A stretch of 37,491 bases of DNA from SAR86 cluster bacterium (GTDB taxonomy: Bacteria > Pseudomonadota > Gammaproteobacteria > Pseudomonadales > Pseudohongiellaceae), in contig NVUL01000020.1 of assembly GCA_002401885.1 (NCBI GenBank), positions 1-37,491 of the forward strand, given 5' to 3'. Both the position numbers and the translations under genes were made by a program. Of this stretch, positions 15,994 through 23,089 are shown piece by piece. The first letter of the stretch is position 1, and the number at the start of each line of letters is the position of its first letter. The notes beneath the pieces were generated by a model. It was not told the origin of the DNA, searched no databases, and saw nothing but the letters and a program-made list of their open reading frames with translations.

Positions 15994-17403
15994 TTAGTCA
16001 TTGCCGCCTGCGGATTCTTCAATCGGCCACACCAGAGGCGCAAGACACAGCGGACAACCGATAACATGATCATTAGGGCCGAGATTCAGAACAGTGCGTC
16101 GCTTCTCCATCTCCTCCATAAATTGCTCATCGGTCATGTTCACCCTGCTTCCCAGGTCGATAAACATATTGGTTACCGAGCGGTTACCAGAACCCTGCCA
16201 GTTGCGCGCATCCGGCACATTGGCATTTTCCGTTGTGTTATCGAAGTAACCGGTAATATGAAGAATGGTGCCCTTTGGCAGGAGTGGTGTGTAGTTATCA
16301 GCAAAAGGATAACCTCGCACCCAGTTGTGGTCGTAGCCCACACAGGATAGTGTCTCGACTGCGTAGCCCCAGATCGCCTCTAGACACATACGGTCACCCG
16401 GCGCATGAAGGTGAGGCTCAAAAGTGATGACCTTGGTGTTTTCTGTCAGCACTTGATAGGCGTGCAGCTCTTGATCTTTGCCATTGCCTTCGACGCTGAT
16501 ATCAACGCCATTTCCCATAATACTGATTCCGGTCTTGTACTTGGGCTCATAATCGTCTGGATGGAATGTGAAGCCTATCTGCAAATGACCGGTGGTGTCA
16601 CGGCCGTTAGAGTGCATGTGCACGGAATCGGTGAAGAAGGCAGAACCGGCTTTAAGTAAGGGGCCTGCGTCTGGGTCGAAGATGTCGCCATTACGGCCTA
16701 CTTCGTGTACCGGCCAATTGACGGCCTCACCTTCAACCACTCTGCCAGCCTCGTCCAGTACCTCGGTACGCCAGATCATGTGATGAAAAATATACAGACC
16801 ACCCACAGTATCAGATGTATCAGCGCCAACGCCTACATCGTTCACTTCTACGATTTCTACGGATTTCACATAGCGATCTTCTGTTAGGCCAGTTGAGATC
16901 CTTGGAAGCTCTCCCCACCAGTCCGGCCGACCACCAGCCATAAAGAAGTCTTCCGTATCCACGATCAGGTCAGGTTCACCCAAACTCCATTTGATGCTGT
17001 CATCGAATACCAAGCGATCGGGTGCATCGGCCACATCTCCCTTTGGTGTGCCACTTCGAGCCCAGGTGGAAATGGCCGCAATCTCTGTTTCGCTGAGAGA
17101 TGGGTCACTCTTGAAGTGCTGAATGCCCACATCTTTCTCTACGTACCAGGGAGGCATAGCGCCAGCGCGATCACGTAGACCTGTCTTATACTCTATAAGT
17201 CCGGCATAAGGGGCAACCTGGTCATACTCGACCAGAGGCATAGGTGCCACACCAGCAGGGCGATGGCAATTCTGGCAGCTACGCTGCAGTATTGGCTCGA
17301 TGTCTTTGTGGAACGTGATTTCCTGAGCCAGAGTCGCTGACGGAATTAACATTCCAAATAAAGTCAGCAGCAGGCCTTTGTTCATGATTGACGAAATTCG
17401 CAT
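15994..17403 (-). CDS. Secreted cytochrome c / type II copper monooxygenase-like protein, copy 1
   Basis: I place the start at 17403, since GAGAGGAT lies just before it; an upstream ATG at 17448 lacks such a site. The product has 469 residues with a signal peptide (about 1-26). A c-type heme motif Cys43-Gln-Asn-Cys46-His47 heads a small cytochrome-like domain (about 28-125). After it come FHHMIW (His207, His208), VHMHSNG (His262, His264), EPHLHAPG (His331, His333) and TNMF (Met413). These match, in order and type, the CuH (His-His, His) and CuM (HxH, Met) ligands of peptidylglycine and dopamine monooxygenases. LPKGTILHITGYFDNT matches the same fold. It ends in a CPLC motif (450-453). The substrate is unknown. 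Confidence 0.75.
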   Translation of the reverse strand: MRISSIMNKGLLLTLFGMLIPSATLAQEITFHKDIEPILQRSCQNCHRPAGVAPMPLVEYDQVAPYAGLIEYKTGLRDRAGAMPPWYVEKDVGIQHFKSDPSLSETEIAAISTWARSGTPKGDVADAPDRLVFDDSIKWSLGEPDLIVDTEDFFMAGGRPDWWGELPRISTGLTEDRYVKSVEIVEVNDVGVGADTSDTVGGLYIFHHMIWRTEVLDEAGRVVEGEAVNWPVHEVGRNGDIFDPDAGPLLKAGSAFFTDSVHMHSNGRDTTGHLQIGFTFHPDDYEPKYKTGISIMGNGVDISVEGNGKDQELHAYQVLTENTKVITFEPHLHAPGDRMCLEAIWGYAVETLSCVGYDHNWVRGYPFADNYTPLLPKGTILHITGYFDNTTENANVPDARNWQGSGNRSVTNMFIDLGSRVNMTDEQFMEEMEKRRTVLNLGPNDHVIGCPLCLAPLVWPIEESAGGND

Positions 17404-17535
17404 GTCTATCCTCTCATTTGATGCGGAATTTATGCCGATTTTGATCAATCGGAGTAAATGCCAGGATGTTGTTAACTCTCAGCCGAGTTTAATCATTATG
17501 GTGGCAGGGTTCTTTCTAATATCGAATAAAAAGTA

Positions 17536-17555
17536 GTGGATATGGCTATATCCAC
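17536..17555 (-). promoter_or_regulatory. Palindrome upstream of heme-copper module 1
   Basis: GTGGATAT and ATATCCAC form a perfect 8-bp inverted repeat around GGCT, about 130 bases upstream of the module 1 start at 17403. It may be an operator. Apart from this, the gap 17449-17758 shows no gene that I can support. Confidence 0.35.
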
Positions 17556-17758
17556 CGAAACATTGATATAGAACAAACATTCAATCGCCTGACTTTTACA
17601 CCCCTAAAAAGTCTGGGTTTCTTGATGTCGCTGAGATGCTCACAAAGAGAGAGATGACGATAAAAACTAGATTCCGGAGAAGAATCCATCGGATAAATTA
17701 GACGGACCAGAGTGAAATAATAAACAGGAGTTGCCTAATTGGTCGCGAATGCCAAATG

Positions 17759-18052
17759 CTAATTTTTCTGAACCCAACCACTAATTAGCTGGAAATAGAC
17801 GAAATCGCTTCCAACAGAGTTGACGCAACGTACATCGCCATCTTCTGGCTTGTCGTATTCCTCTAAACCTTCCAAAGCGAGCACAGTTTGCATCATTGGC
17901 TTGCGATGATGCTTCTTTGGAAGTTTATCAAGATGCAGTTCTTCTGCCGTCCAAACCATTCCATCTCGTTCGACTGGAGAGGCCTTGTCAAATTCAGTTG
18001 AAAGGAATACTGCGGCGGTACCAGCCATTTTCTTATATGTGGCGGCGTGCAT
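17759..18052 (-). CDS. Small protein of unknown function
   Basis: A 97-residue frame whose ATG has ACGAGG seven bases upstream. The predicted protein is soluble and charged, with the basic patch KLPKKHHRKPMM and a C-terminal half ALEGLEEYDKPEDGDVRCVNSVGSDFVYFQLISGWV that reads like folded protein once broken into its strands (DVRCVNSVGS, FVYFQLISGWV). There is no signal peptide. I do not recognise the family. It lies alone between the heme-copper enzyme and a lipoprotein pseudogene. It may be real or the remnant of a larger gene. Confidence 0.4.
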   Translation of the reverse strand: MHAATYKKMAGTAAVFLSTEFDKASPVERDGMVWTAEELHLDKLPKKHHRKPMMQTVLALEGLEEYDKPEDGDVRCVNSVGSDFVYFQLISGWVQKN

Positions 18053-18251
18053 TAAAAACCTCGTACGTTCTCGATTGCGAATTCGTACAAAGATACAGCT
18101 CCCTCAGAAACTATCCTTGTTCCACATCAAGAGCAACGCTGTCACAAAACCTATTTATTGCTGACTCGATTCAATTCGACTTCGACTATCTGCGATTTGC
18201 GCAGAAAGTCAGCGGTGAGGATTACAATCCGTGAGAGATAGCCGTATTCAC

Positions 18252-18390
18252 TCAATCGCGAACATGCTCGTCTTGAATCGAGTTAGGCAGGCTGTAATCA
18301 GAGCGAGAATTTAATACTTCAACGACCTAGCCTCCCTCTCATTCTGTTCCACCCATTCTTCAAGACTCTGACAACTGCATCTCACAAGTT
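18252..18390 (-). pseudogene. Frameshifted partial copy of the lipoprotein gene at 11664
   Basis: On the minus strand the region reads CQSLEEWVEQNEREARSLK, then shifts frame by one deleted base and continues VLNSRSDYSLPNSIQDEH to a TGA at 18252. The lipoprotein at 11664-11969 reads CRSYEDWVAHNERAAMTLEVLNSRPNYSLPNS in the matching place (shown in two parts: SYEDWVAHNERAA and VLNSRPNYSLPNSIQ). The 5' half, with the signal peptide, is absent; the copy ends next to the MFS gene stop. It is a decayed paralog fragment. Confidence 0.8.
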
Positions 18391-18406
18391 AATGGGCCGC
18401 CCTATC

Positions 18407-19732
18407 TTAGGAAGGCAGGGCTAAGTCGAAATCGCGCTCTGAGTCTCGGTAGTCTAAATAAAGGAAGGTGGTCATAATAATTGTCGCCAGCATAGAGGTT
18501 ACAATCAGTATGAGAATAAAATCTTCCCACCCTCCTTCTTTGTTTGCTACTGCTCCACCAATGAAATCGAACATCATCGCGCCAAAATAGGCAAATGCAT
18601 CGATTAAGCCAACAAGTAAACCGCAATGCTTACCACCAAAGCCGATAGAAAAGACACTCATCGGAATGTAATAAGCGGGGGAGATTGCGAAGCCAAAAAC
18701 AAATATCAAACCGATAGTAAGCGTCAATTCTAGTCCAGAACCGAAATCGTAAACACCGAGAAGCCTCAAACTCAGCAGGCATAGAACAGCGACGATCAAT
18801 GTAGCGCTCATCGTATAAACTATATTCTTTTTAGAAAGTTTATCGTAGATGAACCCGCCACTGAAAACCGCAACGAGACAGCCTAGTGGAAACGCCGAAG
18901 ATGCCATACCAGCCTGCGCCGGCATTAACGAAAATGTCTCACTAAGATAAATGGGCAAAAAGACCTGGAATTCGAAAAGAACAGCCAATGAAGAAACACC
19001 AAGACTGATTAGCCAGAACCTAGGATTACTTATGAAAACGCGGATAGCGGCGCGTGTCTCGGTTTTACTGAGCGGGTGATCTTTTGACCAACTAGAGATG
19101 GTCTCGGTTGAGTCTTGCGCATCTGCGGCCAGCTTTCCTGAGCCCTGCATCGAGCTCTTCAAGTACCGGGGTAAAATGATGGCACTCACAAGCGCAAGCG
19201 CCCCCGCCATATAGAACAGACCCCGCCAGGACATTATGAGGAGTAAGCTGCTGACCAGCAGAGTGGTAGCAACGGAGCTAATTCGCGAGCTTGTTGCGAT
19301 AAAGCCCCATACTCTACCGTGCTTGGCCTGAACAAACCCAACGCGAATTATGTTCGCCATCGATGGCCAACCGGCAGACTTGGCAAATACCGTGAGAAAA
19401 TACAGCGCGAAGAAAGTAATGTTGGTTGATAGGGTGCCAAATATAAATGTAGCGATGGCCGCAAGCGCAACGGCCCAGATAAATACCCTACTACCACCAA
19501 GCTTGTCAGCGAGAACGCCAGTTGTGAGCTTCCCGGTTAAATTACCAGCCGTACCCCAACCCAGAATAGCGCCAAAAGTTGCCGTATCAAGGGTGAGCGC
19601 AGGGTCAGCCAACATTGCAGGCCCGGCGACACCGACAACCGTTCGACAAAGCATCAGCATGCCATAGCCTAAGCACATGCTGATTACGATTCTCATTTCC
19701 CAACGGATATTCGGCGTGCCCAGGCTGTTCAT
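18407..19732 (-). CDS. MFS transporter, organophosphate/anion (OPA)-like
   Basis: A 441-residue inner-membrane protein with about 12 hydrophobic segments. MLMLCRTVVGVAGPAML near residue 25 and AKSAGWPSMANIIR near residue 114 resemble the glycerol-3-phosphate/hexose-phosphate antiporter group: R45-type basic residues in helix 1 and a GWP...I-R motif in helix 4. GVLADKLGGSRVFIW (about 72-86) is the inter-helix motif A. The C-terminal half repeats the pattern (GGFIYDKLSKKN). It starts 15 bases after the end of the metallophosphoesterase gene, so the two form an operon; uptake of a small phosphorylated compound is a plausible role. No strong ribosome site precedes the ATG. Confidence 0.75.
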   Translation of the reverse strand: MNSLGTPNIRWEMRIVISMCLGYGMLMLCRTVVGVAGPAMLADPALTLDTATFGAILGWGTAGNLTGKLTTGVLADKLGGSRVFIWAVALAAIATFIFGTLSTNITFFALYFLTVFAKSAGWPSMANIIRVGFVQAKHGRVWGFIATSSRISSVATTLLVSSLLLIMSWRGLFYMAGALALVSAIILPRYLKSSMQGSGKLAADAQDSTETISSWSKDHPLSKTETRAAIRVFISNPRFWLISLGVSSLAVLFEFQVFLPIYLSETFSLMPAQAGMASSAFPLGCLVAVFSGGFIYDKLSKKNIVYTMSATLIVAVLCLLSLRLLGVYDFGSGLELTLTIGLIFVFGFAISPAYYIPMSVFSIGFGGKHCGLLVGLIDAFAYFGAMMFDFIGGAVANKEGGWEDFILILIVTSMLATIIMTTFLYLDYRDSERDFDLALPS

Positions 19733-19746
19733 ATTTTCTTTTTACT

Positions 19747-20598
19747 CTAGTTAGGAATGATTAACTCTTCCCTAAACTTCAGGCCTTTATTTTCAACAAT
19801 GACTCTAACCACATGAATTACCATCTCTTCAGCGCCAAAATTTTTGTAATACATAAACATATTGGTGTCATTGGGGGTATTGGCACTTGATAGCGACCCA
19901 TTCTTGTATTGAGTGAATGAGTGCTTGTGATACAGATCAGTCGATCTCATCATCGACAATTGATGAGAATGGCCACAGAAAAAGTATTCAATATTGTGCT
20001 CTATCACGAATTCGATGACGATTCTAGAATTGAAAAGAGGGTCCGAATCAGTATCGAGGATGGGGTGGTGATTCAACAGAATTATTCGATCGTAGCTTGC
20101 TTTGCGAATTGCATGAGAAACTGTTCTTAACATTTCTCTATCAACAAGACCATTGTCTTCATAAAGCTCGCTGGAGTCGAGGCAAACCACCAGCACAGAC
20201 ACACCATCAATGATGATGTTCTTAAGGAAGTTGATATCAGTAAAATGCTCGCTAATCCCATTAACATTAGCATCAAGGAAAATATTTTTCTTACTGCAAT
20301 TTTCACGATCTAGCGGGCGAATCACATCTACGCCGTCGATATATTGACTAAAATATTCGGCACTGCGCATATTCCGCTTGTCATGATTCCCTGGGATCGA
20401 AACGATGTGCTGACAATCGATCGCCTTAAGAATCTTGCCTGCAGCTTGAAACTCACTTTCGAGAGCATCGGTCGTAATGTCGCCAGTGTTGATTACAATA
20501 TCAGCTGCGTAGCTGTTCAATTTCTCCAGCAGTAGCTCACTACTTCCTTGCCAGTGACGCGGGCCGAAATGCATGTCCGAGATGTGTAGTAGATTCAT
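19747..20598 (-). CDS. Calcineurin-like metallophosphoesterase
   Basis: I choose the ATG at 20598, giving 283 residues, because the protein then starts MNLLHISDMHFGPRHW in the usual way; the longer frame from 20658 adds a poor 20-residue extension. The di-metal motifs are complete and in order: D8-x-H10 in ISDMHFG, GDITTDALE at about 39-47, GNHDKR at 70-75, LLNHHP in the middle and GHSHQLS near the C-terminus. The family includes cyclic nucleotide phosphodiesterases (CpdA) and other phosphoesterases; the substrate is unknown. There is no signal peptide, so it is cytosolic. It is the first gene of a two-gene operon with an OPA-like MFS transporter. Confidence 0.88.
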   Translation of the reverse strand: MNLLHISDMHFGPRHWQGSSELLLEKLNSYAADIVINTGDITTDALESEFQAAGKILKAIDCQHIVSIPGNHDKRNMRSAEYFSQYIDGVDVIRPLDRENCSKKNIFLDANVNGISEHFTDINFLKNIIIDGVSVLVVCLDSSELYEDNGLVDREMLRTVSHAIRKASYDRIILLNHHPILDTDSDPLFNSRIVIEFVIEHNIEYFFCGHSHQLSMMRSTDLYHKHSFTQYKNGSLSSANTPNDTNMFMYYKNFGAEEMVIHVVRVIVENKGLKFREELIIPN

Positions 20599-20917
20599 GT
20601 GCGTTTCGAGCCTATCCCTATTCCTTAGGTAGTGGATTGTGCCCGATAAGCAACACATAGGCTAATGATGATTTCATCCAGAATCAGAAGGAACAGACAC
20701 TAGTCTATTACGTACAATCTACTCATTCTCGACCCGCAGATACTCCCAATAGGACAGAACTCCTACTGAAATTTTCGGCTTACTCAATTCGGCTAGCAAT
20801 CTGGCATTAGGGAAATTCGAACTTGGCGGTGCAGCTTCGGTCGACTTCGGCGGATTGACCAGAAAAAAGCTCACAGAGGTCTCTAAGCGACTGGAGCAAA
20901 CTGCCCTCGATTGGGCA

Positions 20918-20962
20918 GCCACATAATAATTTGTGCAGGGTTCGGGTCTCGGAGGGCCATCA
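20918..20962 (+). repeat. tRNA-like 3' relic, copy 3, in the 20599-21006 gap
   Basis: CATAATAATTTGTGC followed by AGGGTTCGGGTCTC and GGGCCATCA follows the anticodon-loop, T-arm and 3' end of a tRNA, but is more degraded than the copies at 10191, 12080 and 13340. No 5' half is recognisable. The rest of this gap holds no gene that I can support. Confidence 0.35.
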
Positions 20963-21006
20963 ATTTCTCCTCTCGCGCTCTACGCTCCAACCTTGATAAT
21001 TGATCT

Positions 21007-22347
21007 TTAAATCTCCGGCCAGGGAAACAAGTCAACCGGCGGCACGTCGAGGTTTACCTCATTCCCACGCGCCATAACAAAAGTTGGCCTCATCAGAGTA
21101 GAAATATCTTCGAGTGGATTGCCGGCGCTAGCAACAATATCCGCATCTTTTCCGGCCTCGATAGTTCCAGTAATATCGGTCAGATCCATAAGGTCGGCGG
21201 CGTTGATAGTCGCGGCGATTAGAATATCTCGTTCCGCCATGCCCGCTTCGTTCATGAGAACCATTTCGTAGGCATTAGTGCCGTGATCGTTAACGCCAGC
21301 ATCTGTTCCAAATGCAATCTTAACGCCTCTCTCATAGGCCATTCTAAGTGCATTCTTCATGATGGGGCCTACTTCTAGAGCCTTCTGTCGAACTGCAGGG
21401 ACATAGAAGCTGGGCCTCTCCGTGGCGATTCGTTCGACCGTGTGGCCTGCGATTAGAGTCGGGACCAGATAGGCACCGGTCGCAACGAAGAGGTCGGCGG
21501 TTTCTTCGTCCAAATACGAACCATGCTCGATGGAATCTACTCCGGCTCGTAATGCCGCTTCGAGGCCAACCTTGCCGTGTGCATGAGCCGCTACTTTTCT
21601 GCCCATCGCATGAGCAGCCTGTACCAGAGCGATCTGCTCTTCGTCAGTAAATTGCTGACCAGTACCAGTAGCCGTTTGACTAAGTACGCCGCCGGTGGCT
21701 ACATATTTTATGTGATCGGCCCCGTATTTTATCTGTGTACGCACCGCTTTGCGGCATTCGGCCACACCATCGCAAACACCCGAGTGAGGATGAGGAAATA
21801 CATCATCGCGATATCCACCACCATCTCCATGACCACCTGTGGGTGTTAGCCCCTGTCCGGCGGCTTTTATTCGCGGGCCCATAACGATGCCCTGATTGAT
21901 TGCATCGCGCAAAGCAAAGATGGCATTCCGATCAGCTCCTACATTCCGGATAGTCGTAAACCCAGCACGCAGTGTTCGCATGCCGAACTCGACTCCCATT
22001 AAAGTACTAAGTTGCGAAGAACGAGTAACTCGAATCTCACGACGGTTCCGCTCCTGCTGACTCAGAATATGCGTATGAGAATCGATGAGACCAGCCATTA
22101 CAAACTGGCTGCTTAGATCGATCACTCTGGCGTTAGCAGCGCCGCTCACCTGTCCGGGAGAGACATAGCCATCGCGCACTTCGACTATCTCATTGTTTCT
22201 AACAATAATACTCTGCTCAGTTTGGGCTTCTTCACGCGCATCCGCCAGCAGCGTACCGGCATGAATAATTTTCCATTCATCTATTGCTTGAGCATGTAAA
22301 GTAGTACTGAGAACCATTGAAACCAAAAACAGTGTATTTCTTAGCAT
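21007..22347 (-). CDS. Secreted amidohydrolase (imidazolonepropionase/prolidase-like)
   Basis: I start at the ATG at 22347, which has GGAAGGGG just upstream, giving 446 residues; an in-frame ATG at 22368 is less likely. A signal peptide (about 1-20, cleavage after LHA) sends it out of the cytosol. The metal-dependent TIM-barrel motifs are complete: His91-Thr-His93 in GLIDSHTHI, the Lys of HIKYVATGG (probable carbamylated metal bridge), AHAHG, SIEHGSYL and the Asp of AFGTDAGV. These fit the amidohydrolase group related to Xaa-Pro dipeptidases and imidazolonepropionase. It probably cleaves a small peptide or cyclic amide in the periplasm; the substrate is not known. Confidence 0.88.
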   Translation of the reverse strand: MLRNTLFLVSMVLSTTLHAQAIDEWKIIHAGTLLADAREEAQTEQSIIVRNNEIVEVRDGYVSPGQVSGAANARVIDLSSQFVMAGLIDSHTHILSQQERNRREIRVTRSSQLSTLMGVEFGMRTLRAGFTTIRNVGADRNAIFALRDAINQGIVMGPRIKAAGQGLTPTGGHGDGGGYRDDVFPHPHSGVCDGVAECRKAVRTQIKYGADHIKYVATGGVLSQTATGTGQQFTDEEQIALVQAAHAMGRKVAAHAHGKVGLEAALRAGVDSIEHGSYLDEETADLFVATGAYLVPTLIAGHTVERIATERPSFYVPAVRQKALEVGPIMKNALRMAYERGVKIAFGTDAGVNDHGTNAYEMVLMNEAGMAERDILIAATINAADLMDLTDITGTIEAGKDADIVASAGNPLEDISTLMRPTFVMARGNEVNLDVPPVDLFPWPEI

Positions 22348-22451
22348 GACAACCCCTTCCAAATTCAATTTATTCTACGATGCATAATAGCAAACAATAC
22401 TTGGCATCATCGGCTCAATTTTTTGCCGAGAATACGGGCCATGTTGATCAA

Positions 22452-22757
22452 TTATTCTGGACGCCACATTACATAACAATCAATCTGCAGGGCATGTCGC
22501 AACATCTCTCGAAAAGGCGCCGCGCGAGCAGCGAGACTGATTCGCTCCTGTTCTTCGTCTTCTTCGATAGATTCCTCGGGAATCTCAGACTGCTCCGAGA
22601 GCGCCTTTTCGAGACTAGCTAGCGCCTCCGAAATAGCGCCCCCACTAATCGAACCCTCTATCCTTCCACCCTGCCCCGCCATCGTTAAAATCTGCTCTGC
22701 AATTTGACTCTGCATGATGAAAGGGGCCACCTTTTTGCTTTCGAATTTTATTAGCAT
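22452..22757 (-). CDS. DUF1840 family protein
   Basis: A 101-residue cytosolic protein of the usual DUF1840 length. It starts MLIKFESKKVAPFIMQSQ, has AEQILTMAGQ and a helical ALASLEKAL segment, an acidic linker (EESIEEDEEQE), then ISLAARAAPFREMLRHAL and a VMWRPE end, all typical of DUF1840. Function is not established. It sits 104 bases upstream of the amidohydrolase on the same strand; a shared role is not implied. Confidence 0.85.
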   Translation of the reverse strand: MLIKFESKKVAPFIMQSQIAEQILTMAGQGGRIEGSISGGAISEALASLEKALSEQSEIPEESIEEDEEQERISLAARAAPFREMLRHALQIDCYVMWRPE

Positions 22758-22871
22758 ATAACCCTCCGCCCATTCAGTCCGACTTACCGCAGAATAGCCG
22801 CCTAGGGGGCCAATTCATAGCAGCACCCCAGGCCCAGCCCTGCCGCACATGCCATTCCATAAACTTGTTCC

Positions 22872-22906
22872 AGCACCTCTCAAAATGAGAATTTTGGTAA
22901 CGTGCT
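22872..22906 (+). promoter_or_regulatory. Hairpin-forming sequence in the 22758-23089 gap before the TonB receptor
   Basis: AGCAC (22872) pairs with GTGCT (22902-22906), enclosing CAAAAT (22881-22886) paired with ATTTTG (22891-22896). It could be an operator or the 5' leader of a transcript. A possible weak promoter (TTGCTA...TGATAT) lies near 22960-22986. No other gene is seen in the gap; the open frame upstream of 23090 is probably not translated. Confidence 0.3.
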
Positions 22907-23089
22907 AGGTGTAATTTCTACACACTTCTGCGCGGAAAAAACAGCTATTCCTGAAAAGTTGCTAGACTAATTACTAGTGTGATATACCTTTGTAATCGCT
23001 TTATAAGGGGAGAAAAAACCAAGAAAATAAAGTGTGCAACTAAAAGCATTGCCTTACGAAAAATACAAAAAATCAACGGAGTAAGTAGC

